DNA of 64,000 nt from Pseudomonas farris (GTDB taxonomy: Bacteria; Pseudomonadota; Gammaproteobacteria; Pseudomonadales; Pseudomonadaceae): assembly GCF_019145235.1 (NCBI RefSeq), contig NZ_JAHSTV010000005.1, forward strand, positions 422,030-486,029, read 5' to 3'. Position 1 is the first letter of the stretch, and each line of letters starts with the position of its first letter. The position numbers and the translations under genes are program-made. Shown one piece after another: positions 18,696 through 29,118 of this stretch. The notes below the pieces were generated by a model that worked only from the letters and a program-made list of their open reading frames with translations, was not told the DNA's origin and searched no databases.

Positions 18696-19733
18696 ATGAC
18701 GCTTGCAGTCCAGTTCTCCAACGTTTCCCGTCAGTTCGGCGAAGTGAAGGCCGTTGACCGGGTTTCTATCGATATCCAGGACGGCGAGTTCTTTTCCCTG
18801 CTGGGCCCTTCCGGCTCGGGCAAAACCACCTGCTTGCGCCTGATCGCTGGTTTCGAACAACCGAGCACTGGCTCCATCCGTATTCATGGCGCCGAAGCCG
18901 CCGGGCTGCCGCCGTATCAGCGCGACGTGAACACCGTGTTCCAGGATTACGCGCTGTTCCCGCACATGAACGTACTCGACAACGTCGCCTACGGTTTGAA
19001 AGTCAAAGGCGTCGGCAAGTCTGAACGCCAAAAACGCGCCGAAGAAGCCCTCGACATGGTCGCTCTCGGCGGCTACGGCGAGCGCAAACCGGTGCAACTC
19101 TCCGGCGGCCAACGTCAGCGCGTAGCCCTGGCCCGCGCGTTGGTCAATCGCCCTCGCGTGTTGCTGCTCGACGAACCTCTGGGCGCCCTCGATCTGAAAC
19201 TGCGCGAGCAAATGCAAGGCGAGCTGAAGAAGCTGCAACGCCAGCTCGGCATCACCTTCATCTTCGTCACCCACGATCAGACCGAAGCGCTGTCGATGTC
19301 CGACCGCGTCGCGGTGTTCAACAAGGGCCGCATCGAACAGGTCGACGCGCCGCGCCATCTCTACATGAAACCGGCGACTACCTTTGTCGCCGAATTCGTC
19401 GGCACTTCCAATGTGATTCGCGGCGATCTGGCCCGGCAGTTGAGCGGCAATCCACAGCCGTTTTCGATCCGCCCGGAACACGTGCGTTTCGCCGAAGGCC
19501 CGCTGGCCAGCCATGAAATCGAAGTCAGCGGCCTGCTGCATGACATCCAGTACCAGGGCAGCGCCACCCGCTATGAACTGAAACTGGAAAACGGCCAGAC
19601 CTTGAACATCAGCCAGGCCAACGTCCAGTGGCTGGACGTCAGCAAGCAACATCAGACCGGGCAACGCATCAGCGCTCGTTGGGCGCGCGAAGCGATGATC
19701 CCGCTGCACGACAATGTTGTGGGCGGGGCCTGA
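18696..19733 (+). CDS. ydcT: ABC transporter ATPase, polyamine type (YdcT-like)
   Basis: 345 residues from the ATG at 18696 (GGAG upstream). Walker A GPSGSGKTT, Q-loop VFQDYALFPHMNV, signature LSGGQRQRVALARAL, Walker B VLLLDEPLGALD and the switch His (FVTHDQTEALSM) are intact. The C-terminal ~90 residues are a TOBE regulatory domain, as in PotA. It powers polyamine import. The next gene begins one base after its stop. Confidence 0.95.
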   Translation: MTLAVQFSNVSRQFGEVKAVDRVSIDIQDGEFFSLLGPSGSGKTTCLRLIAGFEQPSTGSIRIHGAEAAGLPPYQRDVNTVFQDYALFPHMNVLDNVAYGLKVKGVGKSERQKRAEEALDMVALGGYGERKPVQLSGGQRQRVALARALVNRPRVLLLDEPLGALDLKLREQMQGELKKLQRQLGITFIFVTHDQTEALSMSDRVAVFNKGRIEQVDAPRHLYMKPATTFVAEFVGTSNVIRGDLARQLSGNPQPFSIRPEHVRFAEGPLASHEIEVSGLLHDIQYQGSATRYELKLENGQTLNISQANVQWLDVSKQHQTGQRISARWAREAMIPLHDNVVGGA

Positions 19734-19734
19734 G

Positions 19735-20682
19735 ATGAACAGCGTGACCGTTCCTCAAACCCCGGCCAGCGGCTCGCCGTTGCGCCGGTTTTCCAACCTG
19801 CTGTACCGGCGGCCGAATCTTTATTTGTCGCTGCTGCTGGTGCCGCCGTTGCTTTGGTTTGGGGCGATCTACCTCGGCTCGCTGTTGACGTTGTTGTGGC
19901 AAGGCTTCTACACCTTCGATGACTTCACCATGGCGGTCACGCCCGACCTGACCCTGGCGAATTTTACCGCACTGTTCCAGCCGTCGAACTTCGACATCAT
20001 CCTGCGCACTCTGAGCATGGCGATTGTCGTGTCGATCGCCAGTGCAATCGTGGCGTTCCCGATTGCCTACTACATGGCGCGCTACACCAGCGGCAAGACC
20101 AAGGCGTTTTTCTACATCGCGGTGATGATGCCAATGTGGGCCAGTTACATCGTCAAGGCCTACGCCTGGACCTTGCTGCTGGCTAAGGGCGGCGTGGCCC
20201 AGTGGTTCGTTCAGCACTTGGGGTTGGAGCCGGTGTTGCAACTCGTGCTCGGGATTCCGGGCGTCGGCGGCAGCACCTTGTCGACCTCGCATCTGGGGCG
20301 GTTCATGGTGTTCGTCTACATTTGGCTGCCGTTCATGATCTTGCCGATTCAGGCGTCACTGGAACGCCTGCCGCCGTCGTTGCTTCAAGCCTCGGCGGAC
20401 CTCGGCGCCAAGCCGCGTCAGACCTTCATGCAAGTGATTCTGCCGCTGTCGATTCCGGGCATCGCGGCCGGTTCGATCTTCACGTTTTCACTGACCCTGG
20501 GCGACTTCATCGTGCCGCAATTGGTGGGCCCGCCGGGCTACTTCATCGGCAGCATGGTCTACGCCCAGCAAGGAGCGATCGGCAATATGCCGATGGCGGC
20601 GGCCTTCACGCTGGTGCCGATCGTACTGATCGCCATTTACCTGTCCATCGTCAAACGTCTGGGGGCTTTCGATGCGCTCTGA
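19735..20682 (+). CDS. ydcU: ABC transporter permease, polyamine type (YdcU-like)
   Basis: 315 residues from the ATG at 19735. Multiple membrane segments ([20 protein letters not shown] first, then at least five more) and the EAA loop that contacts the ATPase ([20 protein letters not shown]). It forms half of the inner-membrane channel with the next gene, whose start lies inside its final codons (20672). Confidence 0.93.
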   Translation: MNSVTVPQTPASGSPLRRFSNLLYRRPNLYLSLLLVPPLLWFGAIYLGSLLTLLWQGFYTFDDFTMAVTPDLTLANFTALFQPSNFDIILRTLSMAIVVSIASAIVAFPIAYYMARYTSGKTKAFFYIAVMMPMWASYIVKAYAWTLLLAKGGVAQWFVQHLGLEPVLQLVLGIPGVGGSTLSTSHLGRFMVFVYIWLPFMILPIQASLERLPPSLLQASADLGAKPRQTFMQVILPLSIPGIAAGSIFTFSLTLGDFIVPQLVGPPGYFIGSMVYAQQGAIGNMPMAAAFTLVPIVLIAIYLSIVKRLGAFDAL

Positions 20683-21496
20683 TGCTTCATCTCAAGACCG
20701 GGCATCCCTGGGCCTGCGCATCGCCGCCTGGGGCGGGTTGATGTTCTTGCACTTCCCGATCCTGATCATCTTCCTCTACGCCTTCAACACCGAAGACGCA
20801 GCGTTCAGCTTTCCGCCCAAAGGCTTCACCCTGAAGTGGATCGGCGTGGCGTTCTCCCGGCCGGACGTGCTGGAAGCGATCAAGTTGTCGTTGCAAATCG
20901 CCGCCATCGCGACGCTGATTGCGATGGTCCTCGGCACTCTTGCGTCGGCGGCGTTGTACCGGCGGGATTTCTTCGGCAAGCAAGGCATCTCGCTGATGCT
21001 GATCCTGCCGATTGCCCTGCCCGGGATCATCACCGGGATCGCGCTGCTGGCGACCTTCAAGACCTTGGGGATTGAGCCGGGGATGTTTACCATCATCGTC
21101 GGTCACGCGACCTTCTGCGTGGTGATCGTCTACAACAACGTCATCGCCCGCTTGCGCCGAACGTCATACAGTTTGATCGAAGCCTCGATGGACCTCGGCG
21201 CCGACGGTTGGCAGACCTTCCGCTACATCGTCCTGCCAAACCTTGGCTCGGCGTTGCTGGCCGGCGGCATGCTGGCGTTTGCGCTGTCGTTCGACGAAAT
21301 CATCGTAACCACGTTCACCGCCGGCCACGAACGCACCCTACCATTGTGGCTGCTCAATCAGCTCAGCCGCCCACGGGACGTGCCGGTGACCAACGTCGTC
21401 GCAATGCTGGTAATGATGGTGACCATGCTGCCGATCCTCGGCGCTTATTACCTGACCCGAGGTGGGGAGAGCGTTGCGGGCAGTGGCGGGAAATAA
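20672..21496 (+). CDS. ydcV: ABC transporter permease, polyamine type (YdcV-like)
   Basis: 274 residues, PotC-like. About six membrane segments starting [20 protein letters not shown] loop [20 protein letters not shown]. It overlaps the upstream permease gene by 11 bases, a sign of tight translational coupling. It is the last transport gene before a REP pair and the dehydrogenase gene. Confidence 0.93.
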   Translation: MRSDASSQDRASLGLRIAAWGGLMFLHFPILIIFLYAFNTEDAAFSFPPKGFTLKWIGVAFSRPDVLEAIKLSLQIAAIATLIAMVLGTLASAALYRRDFFGKQGISLMLILPIALPGIITGIALLATFKTLGIEPGMFTIIVGHATFCVVIVYNNVIARLRRTSYSLIEASMDLGADGWQTFRYIVLPNLGSALLAGGMLAFALSFDEIIVTTFTAGHERTLPLWLLNQLSRPRDVPVTNVVAMLVMMVTMLPILGAYYLTRGGESVAGSGGK

Positions 21497-21533
21497 CGGA
21501 CAACGACTAACCCTCTGTTGGAACGGAGATCTA

Positions 21534-21625
21534 ATGTGGGAGCGGGCTTGCTCGCGAAGGCGGTGGGTCAGCCAACATCAATGTTGAATGTGATGGCCTC
21601 TTCGCGAGCAAGCCCGCTCCCACAT
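21534..21625. repeat. REP pair between transporter and dehydrogenase genes
   Basis: Inverted copies of TGTGGGAGCGGGCTTGCTCG around a ~45-bp loop. It may partly uncouple the dehydrogenase gene from the transporter transcript. Confidence 0.92.
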
Positions 21626-21676
21626 TAGATCCGGTTCCCATAGAGGAAATACAATCGCTTCGATGAGGACATAGCC

Positions 21677-23101
21677 ATGCAAACCAAACTCTTGATCAAC
21701 GGCCAACTCGTCAATGGCGACGGCCCTGCCCAAGCCGTGTTCAACCCGGCCCTCGGCCGTGTGCTGGTAGAAATCAACGAAGCCAGCGAAGCTCAGGTCG
21801 ACGCCGCCGTGCGGGCCGCCGACAACGCCTTCGAAGCCTGGTCGCAAACCACGCCGAAAGAACGCTCGTTGCTGCTGCTCAAACTCGCCGACATCATCGA
21901 AGCCCATGGCGAAGAGCTGGCCAAACTGGAGTCGGACAACTGCGGCAAACCCTACAGCGCTGCGCTGAACGATGAGATCCCGGCGATTGCCGACGTGTTC
22001 CGTTTCTTCGCCGGCGCCAACCGTTGCATGAGCGGCGCGCTGGGAGGGGAATACCTGCCCGGACACACCTCAATGATCCGCCGCGACCCGGTGGGCGTGA
22101 TTGCCTCCATCGCGCCGTGGAACTACCCACTGATGATGGTCGCCTGGAAAATCGCCCCGGCCCTGGCCGCCGGTAATACCGTGGTGCTCAAGCCGTCGGA
22201 ACAAACCCCACTGACCGCCCTGCGCCTGGCAGAACTGGCGTCGGAAATCTTCCCGGCTGGCGTGCTTAACCTGGTATTCGGTCGTGGTCCTACGGTCGGC
22301 AGCCCACTGGTCACTCACCCGAAAGTGCGCATGGTGTCGCTGACCGGCTCCATCGCCACCGGCTCGAACATCATTTCCAGCACCGCCGGCAACGTCAAAC
22401 GCATGCACATGGAACTGGGTGGCAAGGCGCCGGTGATCATCTTCGACGATGCCGACATCGACGCCGCCGTGGAAGGCATTCGCACCTTCGGTTTCTACAA
22501 CGCTGGTCAGGATTGCACCGCCGCCTGCCGTATTTACGCGCAAGCAGGCATCTACGACCAGTTCGTCGAGAAGCTCGGTGCGGCCGTCAGCAGTATCAAG
22601 TACGGCTTGCAGGACGATCCATCGACGGAGCTTGGCCCGTTGATCAGCGCACAACATCGCGACCGCGTGACCGGATTGGTCGAGCGTGCGATGGCGCAAC
22701 CACACATTCGTTTGATCACTGGCGGCAAAGCGGTGGAAGGCAACGGTTTCTTCTTTGAACCGACGGTGCTGGCCGACGTGCAACAGGACGACGAGATCGT
22801 GCGCCGCGAAGTGTTCGGGCCGGTAGTGTCGGTCACCCAATTCACCGATGAAGCCCAAGCACTCGCCTGGGCCAACGATTCAGACTATGGCCTTGCGTCG
22901 TCAGTCTGGACCGCGGACGTTGGTCGCGCGCATCGCCTGTCTGCACGCCTGCAGTACGGCTGCACATGGGTGAACACCCACTTCATGCTGGTCAGCGAAA
23001 TGCCTCACGGCGGTCAGAAACTGTCCGGTTATGGGAAAGACATGTCGATGTATGGGCTGGAGGACTACACCGTTGTGCGGCATGTGATGTTCAAGCATTA
23101 A
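21677..23101 (+). CDS. patD: Gamma-aminobutyraldehyde dehydrogenase
   Basis: 474 residues, aldehyde dehydrogenase superfamily. NAD-binding [20 protein letters not shown], general base Glu in MELGGKAP, and nucleophile Cys in [11 protein letters not shown]. It oxidises 4-aminobutanal to GABA in putrescine breakdown. Assignment to this substrate rests on family resemblance and on its place behind a YdcSTUV-type transporter; other amino-aldehydes are possible. No putrescine transaminase gene is visible in the window, so the first step must be encoded elsewhere. Confidence 0.9.
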   Translation: MQTKLLINGQLVNGDGPAQAVFNPALGRVLVEINEASEAQVDAAVRAADNAFEAWSQTTPKERSLLLLKLADIIEAHGEELAKLESDNCGKPYSAALNDEIPAIADVFRFFAGANRCMSGALGGEYLPGHTSMIRRDPVGVIASIAPWNYPLMMVAWKIAPALAAGNTVVLKPSEQTPLTALRLAELASEIFPAGVLNLVFGRGPTVGSPLVTHPKVRMVSLTGSIATGSNIISSTAGNVKRMHMELGGKAPVIIFDDADIDAAVEGIRTFGFYNAGQDCTAACRIYAQAGIYDQFVEKLGAAVSSIKYGLQDDPSTELGPLISAQHRDRVTGLVERAMAQPHIRLITGGKAVEGNGFFFEPTVLADVQQDDEIVRREVFGPVVSVTQFTDEAQALAWANDSDYGLASSVWTADVGRAHRLSARLQYGCTWVNTHFMLVSEMPHGGQKLSGYGKDMSMYGLEDYTVVRHVMFKH

Positions 23102-23105
23102 AAGC

Positions 23106-23200
23106 TTCGCGGGCAAGCCTCGCGCCTACAGGGATCGCGTCGTTTGATCGACACAAAACCTGAGCGAGCGGTGCGGCGATCCGACTTGCCCGCGAATGCC
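23106..23200. repeat. Second REP family ('GCGGGCAAGCC' type)
   Basis: TTCGCGGGCAAGCCTCGCGC and an inverted partial copy ACTTGCCCGCGAA. The same motif, with CGCCTACAGGG, occurs alone near 6396-6430 between lysS and prfB. It is a different REP class from the GTGGGAGC family. Confidence 0.75.
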
Positions 23201-23276
23201 TCACCGCACAATCAAGGCAGACGCCGGCGGTTTAACTCCGTAAAAGCCAAATGGCTCTCACGGAAACCTCCTCCGC

Positions 23277-23462
23277 TCAAAACCGCGAAACACTGCGCAT
23301 CGCATCCACCAGATACCGCATCGCAATCCGATCACTCTCCGACAGCTCGCGATACCGCTCCACCAACTTCAACTCCTCCGAACTGAGCCGACGCCTTCGC
23401 CGACCGATGGCCAGGCAGGGGAAGATTCCTAATATTTCAGTGATGCCTTGTACTTTCGACAT
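23277..23462 (-). CDS. Small basic protein of unknown function
   Basis: 61 residues from the ATG at 23462 (MSKVQGITEILGIFPCLAIG). It has an Arg-rich block (RRRRRLSSEE) followed by an amphipathic helix (LKLVERYRELSESDRIAMRYL). I recall similar short proteins in Pseudomonas genomes ending in '...VSRF', but no function. It lies alone between the dehydrogenase and the MITE-like element. No good alternative gene exists on this stretch. Confidence 0.5.
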   Translation of the reverse strand: MSKVQGITEILGIFPCLAIGRRRRRLSSEELKLVERYRELSESDRIAMRYLVDAMRSVSRF

Positions 23463-23776
23463 GGACGATGTCCTTCTATACGTCAGAGAAAACTTCAAAA
23501 CCGCATCGCCCTATCACTTCAGCGGTCACCTTGTACCCGCTGAACCCACCGGTCTGAAGGGCCGAAACCGGTCATGCCCCATAGAATAGAAATTAAATCG
23601 GCGCTGAAAAGCGTTTTTAGAGTAATTAGTCGAAAAAAGCAGATATGCCCTATAAATCAGAAAGTGCTGTGAGAAACGTTACCTGAAATGTCTTGTTTCA
23701 TTGCCGCGCTGTCGCTGTGCCATCAATCATTTTTGCTCTGCAACCGAACGGTTTAAAGTATTTGGCATCTCTTTAG

Positions 23777-24040
23777 GGGGCGTTCTCAATTAATTTCCCC
23801 GCCGCGTTGTCGCCTTAAAGCGGGCCAGGCAAGGCGCAGGCCGCTGGGAATGGTTGTTCCCTTTCCAAGGCCTGCAACGCAGCCTGGCCCGCTTTAAGGC
23901 ACAACCCGAAGGGCCGGGCCTGCTGTTGTGCAGGGCTGCGTTGCTCGAAGCTTATTTGGAATGACCAAACCACGCTTCTCGCGCCTTGCCCTACACAACA
24001 GCAGACCCGGCGCGCCGGGGAAATTAACTGAGAACGCCCC
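23777..24040. mobile_element. 264-bp MITE-like element with three nested inverted repeats
   Basis: The ends are inverted repeats of ~31 bp with only two mismatches (GGGGCGTTCTCAATTAATTT left; GGGGCGTTCTCAGTTAATTT as the complement of the right). Inside are two further hairpins: GCCTTAAAGCGGGCCAGGC pairs with its complement around 23885, and a GCCGGGCCTGCTGTTGTG block pairs with CACAACAGCAGACCCGGC. It carries no convincing gene. It is flanked by TTAG on the left and CTAG on the right, both fitting a YTAR target as used by IS5-type elements. It lies just upstream of opgD. Confidence 0.75.
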
Positions 24041-24137
24041 CTAGTCCGTTGCGTTTGGCCAAGGCATGTCCGAACCGATATTTCTGATCCAGCACGTGCC
24101 AGGAACGGCGCGGGATTGTTCACGACAGGTTGTACTT

Positions 24138-25763
24138 ATGCACCGCAGGAATTTGCTCAAAGCCTCCATGGCCATCGCGGCTTACACTGGTCTTTCGGCC
24201 ACCGGCCTATTGGCTGCACGCGCCTGGGCTGGCAGCAGCACCGCTGATGGCGACGCTGTGGCGTTCGACTTCGAAGCGCTGAAGAGCCAGGCCAAACAGC
24301 TCGCCGGCAAGCCCTATCAGGACACCAAGCAGGTGCTGCCGCCAACGCTGGCGACCATGACCCCGCAGAACTTCAACGCGATCCGCTACGACGGTAATCA
24401 CTCGCTGTGGAAGGACTTGAAAGGTCAGCTGGACGTGCAGTTTTTCCACGTCGGCATGGGTTTCAAGCAACCGGTGCGCATGTACAGCGTCGATCCCAAG
24501 ACTCGACTGGCGCGCGAGGTGCATTTCCGCCCGTCGCTGTTCAACTATGAAAAAACCACTGTCGACACTAAACAGCTCAAAGGCGATCTGGGTTTCTCCG
24601 GGTTCAAGCTGTTCAAGGCCCCGGAGCTGGATCAGCACGACGTGTTGTCGTTCCTCGGCGCCAGCTATTTCCGCGCGGTAGATGCCACCGGCCAGTACGG
24701 TCTGTCGGCCCGCGGCCTGGCAATCGATACCTACGCCAAGAAGCGCGAAGAATTCCCGGATTTCACCAAGTTCTGGTTCGAAACCCCGGACAAGGACAGC
24801 ACCCGCTTCGTGGTTTATGCCTTGCTCGATTCGCCGAGCGCCACCGGCGCCTACCGTTTTGATATCGATTGCCAGGCCGAGCGTGTGGTGATGGAAGTCG
24901 ATGCCCACGTCAATGCCCGCACCGCCATCGAGCAACTGGGTATCGCGCCGATGACCAGCATGTTCAGCTGCGGCACCCATGAGCGGCGTATGTGCGACAC
25001 GATTCACCCACAAATCCACGACTCCGATCGCCTGGCCATGTGGCGCGGCAATGGCGAGTGGATCTGCCGCCCGCTGAATAACCCGGCCACCCTGCAATTC
25101 AATGCCTTTGCCGACACCGATCCGAAAGGTTTCGGCTTGGTGCAGACCGATCACGAGTTCGCCAATTATCAGGACACCGTCGACTGGTACAGCAAGCGCC
25201 CGAGCCTGTGGGTAGAACCTACAACCGCGTGGGGCGAAGGCTCCATCGATTTGCTGGAAATTCCTACAACCGGCGAGACCCTGGATAACATCGTCGCGTT
25301 CTGGACGCCGAAAAAACCGGTCGCGGCCGGGGATTCTCTCAACTACGGCTACAAGCTCTATTGGAGCGCCCTGCCGCCGGTGAGTACGCCGCTGGCGCGG
25401 GTCCACGCGACCCGTTCGGGCATGGGTGGTTTCATTGAAGGCTGGGCGCCGGGCGAGCATTACCCGGAAGTCTGGGCGCGACGCTTTGCCGTGGACTTTA
25501 CCGGTGGTGGTCTGGACCGCTTGCCCGAAGGCGCGGGGATCGAACCGGTGGTGACCTGCTCTAACGGCCAGGTGAAGGACTTCAATGTGTTGGTGCTCGA
25601 TGACATCAAGGGCTACCGCATTACCTTCGACTGGTACCCGACCAATGACAGCGTGGCCCCCGTGGAGCTGCGGTTGTTCATTCGCACCAATGACCGGACA
25701 TTGAGTGAAACCTGGTTGTACCAGTATTTCCCGCCGGCACCGGAGAAGCGTAAGTACACCTGA
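24138..25763 (+). CDS. opgD: Periplasmic glucan biosynthesis protein OpgD
   Basis: 541 residues from the ATG at 24138, which places a twin-arginine signal ([12 protein letters not shown]) at the very N-terminus; export by Tat is typical for OpgD and distinguishes it from Sec-exported OpgG. The two beta-sandwich domains of the MdoG/MdoD family follow. It shapes the backbone of osmoregulated periplasmic glucans. A longer frame from 24066 would bury the Tat signal. No opgG/opgH lies nearby, so it is a separate transcription unit. Confidence 0.93.
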   Translation: MHRRNLLKASMAIAAYTGLSATGLLAARAWAGSSTADGDAVAFDFEALKSQAKQLAGKPYQDTKQVLPPTLATMTPQNFNAIRYDGNHSLWKDLKGQLDVQFFHVGMGFKQPVRMYSVDPKTRLAREVHFRPSLFNYEKTTVDTKQLKGDLGFSGFKLFKAPELDQHDVLSFLGASYFRAVDATGQYGLSARGLAIDTYAKKREEFPDFTKFWFETPDKDSTRFVVYALLDSPSATGAYRFDIDCQAERVVMEVDAHVNARTAIEQLGIAPMTSMFSCGTHERRMCDTIHPQIHDSDRLAMWRGNGEWICRPLNNPATLQFNAFADTDPKGFGLVQTDHEFANYQDTVDWYSKRPSLWVEPTTAWGEGSIDLLEIPTTGETLDNIVAFWTPKKPVAAGDSLNYGYKLYWSALPPVSTPLARVHATRSGMGGFIEGWAPGEHYPEVWARRFAVDFTGGGLDRLPEGAGIEPVVTCSNGQVKDFNVLVLDDIKGYRITFDWYPTNDSVAPVELRLFIRTNDRTLSETWLYQYFPPAPEKRKYT

Positions 25764-25790
25764 GTGTTAGTCGGGGTCTGAAATGGCCCC

Positions 25791-25886
25791 TTCGCGAGCA
25801 AGCCCGCTCCCACATGTGAACTTTGTCGTACACGGAATCTGTGCACCATGAAGATCCACTGTGGGAGCGGGCTTGCTCGCGAAGAC
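25791..25886. repeat. REP pair
   Basis: TTCGCGAGCAAGCCCGCTCC at 25791 and its inverse at 25859 downstream of opgD. Confidence 0.9.
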
Positions 25887-25922
25887 GGCCGAACAGCCAA
25901 CTAATATCCCGACCCAAGAACC

Positions 25923-25957
25923 AAAAAGCCCCGGTCAACACGACCGGGGCTTTTTTT
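25923..25957. terminator. Bidirectional terminator between opgD and the OYE reductase gene
   Basis: AAAAAGCCCCGGTC..GACCGGGGCTTTTTTT with an 11-bp stem, A-run before and T-run after. It serves two convergent genes. Confidence 0.95.
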
Positions 25958-25967
25958 ACAGCAACAT

Positions 25968-27074
25968 TCAATCACGCAAATCCGATTCATGAATCGGCTG
26001 GTCACGATGGGTGGCCCGCTGGTATTGCGCCGGCCAGATAGCCTTGTTCCCGCCCAGATCGTCATCGGCATGCAGCGGCCAATACGGATCACGCAACAAC
26101 TCTCGGGCGAGGAAGATGATGTCGGCCTGACAGGTACGCAGAATGTGCTCGGCCTGGGCCGGTTCGGTGATCATTCCTACGGTGCCGGTGGCAATGCCTG
26201 ACTCCTTGCGTACCCTCTCGGCGAAACGGGTCTGGTAACCGGGGCCTGTAGGAATCTCGGCGTTTACCGCCGTACCACCCGATGAGACGTCGATCAGGTC
26301 TACGCCCAGATCTTTGAGGCGTCGCGCCAACTCCACGGTTTCATCGGGGTTCCAGCCGTCTTCCACCCAATCGGTGGCCGACACCCGCACAAACACTGGT
26401 AACTCTTCAGGCCACACGGCGCGCACCGCTTCGGTGACTTGCAGCACCAGCCGAATTCGATTCTCGAACGAACCGCCATACTGATCGCGCCGCTGATTGC
26501 TCAAGGGCGAAAGAAATTGGTGCAACAGGTAACCGTGGGCGGCGTGTACTTCGACCACTTTGAAACCAGCAGTCAGCGCCCGTTTGGCCGAATCGACGAA
26601 AGCTTGAATGATGTCCGCAATCTCACCGTCATCGAGCTGCTTGGGTGGGGTGTGCTGGGGGTCGAAAGCGATCGGCGAAGGGCCGACCGGGACCCAACCA
26701 CCGTCTTCCGGCTTGACGCTGCCATGCTTGCCGAGCCACGGCCGATGCGTGCTGGCCTTGCGCCCGGCATGAGCCAACTGGATGCCGGCAACGGCGCCTT
26801 GGGCGGAGATGAAGCGCGTAATACGCTGCAAGGATTCGATTTGTTGATCATTCCAGAGACCGAGGTCCTGGGCGGTAATGCGCCCATCAGCGGTGACCGC
26901 CGTGGCTTCGGTGAATACCAGACCAGCGCCGCCGATAGCACGGCTGCCGAGGTGGACCAGATGCCAGTCATTGGCCAGCCCATCCACGCTGGAATACTGG
27001 CACATCGGTGATACCGCAATGCGGTTAAGCAAGGTCAATTGACGAAGGGTATAGGGTTCAAGCAGCAGACTCAT
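25968..27074 (-). CDS. Old-yellow-enzyme family NAD(P)H:flavin oxidoreductase (YqjM/XenA type)
   Basis: 368 residues, FMN-binding TIM barrel. Short 'PMCQYSS' N-terminal motif and HAGRKAS mark the YqjM/XenA subclass; the substrate-activating pair is in VEVHAAHGYLLHQFLSP, and the Arg-rich SNQRRDQYGG and C-terminal LARELLRDPYW bind FMN phosphate. Such enzymes reduce activated C=C bonds of enones, nitroesters and similar electrophiles with NADPH. The physiological substrate is unknown. Confidence 0.9.
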   Translation of the reverse strand: MSLLLEPYTLRQLTLLNRIAVSPMCQYSSVDGLANDWHLVHLGSRAIGGAGLVFTEATAVTADGRITAQDLGLWNDQQIESLQRITRFISAQGAVAGIQLAHAGRKASTHRPWLGKHGSVKPEDGGWVPVGPSPIAFDPQHTPPKQLDDGEIADIIQAFVDSAKRALTAGFKVVEVHAAHGYLLHQFLSPLSNQRRDQYGGSFENRIRLVLQVTEAVRAVWPEELPVFVRVSATDWVEDGWNPDETVELARRLKDLGVDLIDVSSGGTAVNAEIPTGPGYQTRFAERVRKESGIATGTVGMITEPAQAEHILRTCQADIIFLARELLRDPYWPLHADDDLGGNKAIWPAQYQRATHRDQPIHESDLRD

Positions 27075-27272
27075 GGGGCACCTCTCGAATCAGTGGGCAG
27101 GCTCCAGGGTTCTGTTTGAATAGTCGACGAGTGACAGGAAAAAGGCGCAGCACCCGCCCCCGCGGGCAAAAAATTCGACAAGACGTCACAAGGATAATCA
27201 AGCAGTGCTTAGAGCCTAGTCGACATCGGGGGATAAGGGAGGGTTCCGAGAGATTGGGTGTCAGAAAGATCG

Positions 27273-27340
27273 CTTTCGCGAGCAAGCCCGCTCCCACAGG
27301 ATTTGCGCAGATCCTGTGGGAGCGGGCTTGCTCGCGAAGG
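27273..27340. repeat. REP pair
   Basis: TTCGCGAGCAAGCCCGCTCC and its inverse, ~17 bases apart, directly downstream of recJ. They may act as its 3' stem-loop, as no other terminator is visible. Confidence 0.9.
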
Positions 27341-27342
27341 GC

Positions 27343-29052
27343 TTAACGCGGTTCGATGTGGGCAATCATCAACTGCACAGTCTCGTTGCCACGAAATTCA
27401 TTGAGGTCGAGTTTGTAAGCCAATTCAACCCACTTGATGGTCGGATTCGGCCAGATATCACGGTCGATACCGAAGGCAATGCCGTCCAGCTTCACCGAAC
27501 CACATTCACTCTTCAGCACCACTTTGAGGTGTCGTTCACCCACAACACGCTGCTCGACCAACTGAAACACCCCGTGAAACAGCGGCTCCGGGAAGTGTTG
27601 CCCCCAAGGCCCGGCGTGGCGCAGGGCACGGGCCAGTTCCAGGTGAAACTCTTCGACCGCCAAAGTGCCGTCCGACAGCAGGCGCCCGGTCAGGTCTTCT
27701 TCACGCAATTGCCTACGCACTTCTGCGTCAAAGGCCTCGGCAAACAACGGAAAATTCGCTTCCGGCAAGGTCAGGCCGGCCGCCATGGCGTGGCCGCCGT
27801 ATTTGCTGATCAGGTTCGGATGCTGCGCCGCGACCACGCTCAAGGCATCGCGAATGTGAAAACCCTGAACCGAACGCCCCGAGCCCTTGAGCAGGCCATC
27901 GCCGGCATCGGCAAAGGCAATGGTCGGACGGAAATAGCGCTCTTTCATACGCGACGCGAGGATACCGATGACGCCCTGATGCCACTCGGGATCGAACAGG
28001 CACAGGCCGAACGGCATCGATTCCACTGGCAAATCCTTGAGCTGGGCCAGCGCCTCACGCTGCATGCCCTGCTCGATGGATTTGCGGTCCTGGTTCATGC
28101 CATCCAGCTGAGCGGCCATCTCACGGGCAGCGCCCGCGTCTTCGGTGAGCAGGCATTCGATGCCCAGGCTCATGTCATCCAGACGCCCCGCCGCGTTCAG
28201 ACGCGGGCCGAGGATAAAACCCAGGTCGGTGGAGGTAATGCGCGAATGGTCGCGCTTGGCCACTTCAAGGATCGCCTTGATCCCCGGCCGCGCGCGCCCG
28301 GCGCGAATTCGCTCCAGGCCCTGATGCACCAGAATCCGGTTGTTGGCATCCAGCGGCACCACGTCGGCGACGCTGCCCAGCGCCACCAGGTCCAGCAGTT
28401 CGCCAATGTTCGGCTGCGGCTTGCTTTCGTACCAACCCAGGCTGCGCAAGCGCGCGCGCAGGGCCATCAGCACATAGAAGATCACCCCTACACCGGCCAG
28501 GGCTTTACTCGGAAACTCGCAACCGGGCTGGTTCGGATTGACGATGGCATCGGCCAACGGCAACTCATCGCCGGGCAAGTGGTGATCGGTGACCAGCACC
28601 TTGAGCCCGGCCTTTTTCGCCGCCGCCACGCCTTCGACGCTGGAGATGCCGTTGTCCACGGTGATCAGCAGTTGCGGCTCGCGGGTCAGCGCCACTTCGA
28701 CGATCTCCGGCGTCAGGCCATAGCCGTACTCGAACCGGTTCGGCACCAGATAGTCGACATGCGCCGCGCCCAACAGGCGCAACCCCAGCATGCCCACGGT
28801 ACTGGCCGTCGCACCATCGGCGTCGAAGTCACCGACGATCAGAATCCGCTGACGCTGCTCAAGGGCCGTCACCAGCAGATCGACCGCCGCATCGATGCCT
28901 TTGAGCTGCTGATACGGAATCAGCCGCGCCAGGCTCTTGTCCAGTTCAGCCTCGGACTGCACGCCACGCGCCGCGTAAAGGCGGGTCAGCAGCGGTGGAA
29001 TATCACCGAGGAATGGCAGGGTGTCGGGCAACAGGCGAGGTTCGATGCGCAT
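27343..29052 (-). CDS. recJ: Single-stranded-DNA exonuclease RecJ
   Basis: 569 residues, normal length. DHH phosphoesterase core: VGDFDADGATAS, VTDHHLPGDELP (the DHH motif) and VDNGISS. The DHHA1 motif GGHAMAAGL lies in the middle and a C-terminal OB fold binds DNA. It degrades single strands 5' to 3' in RecF-pathway recombination and mismatch repair. ATG at 29052. yaeQ lies upstream on the same strand, 66 bases away. Confidence 0.96.
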   Translation of the reverse strand: MRIEPRLLPDTLPFLGDIPPLLTRLYAARGVQSEAELDKSLARLIPYQQLKGIDAAVDLLVTALEQRQRILIVGDFDADGATASTVGMLGLRLLGAAHVDYLVPNRFEYGYGLTPEIVEVALTREPQLLITVDNGISSVEGVAAAKKAGLKVLVTDHHLPGDELPLADAIVNPNQPGCEFPSKALAGVGVIFYVLMALRARLRSLGWYESKPQPNIGELLDLVALGSVADVVPLDANNRILVHQGLERIRAGRARPGIKAILEVAKRDHSRITSTDLGFILGPRLNAAGRLDDMSLGIECLLTEDAGAAREMAAQLDGMNQDRKSIEQGMQREALAQLKDLPVESMPFGLCLFDPEWHQGVIGILASRMKERYFRPTIAFADAGDGLLKGSGRSVQGFHIRDALSVVAAQHPNLISKYGGHAMAAGLTLPEANFPLFAEAFDAEVRRQLREEDLTGRLLSDGTLAVEEFHLELARALRHAGPWGQHFPEPLFHGVFQLVEQRVVGERHLKVVLKSECGSVKLDGIAFGIDRDIWPNPTIKWVELAYKLDLNEFRGNETVQLMIAHIEPR

Positions 29053-29118
29053 GGGGTGACAGGTGCTTCTCTTGAATACGTAGGATAAAACCGGGTAACG
29101 CGGTTCAGCGGCGAATAA

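Noticed and set aside
23815..24123. 102-codon frame across the MITE-like element
   Set aside because: It reads through the inverted repeats, has no family resemblance and no ribosome-binding site.
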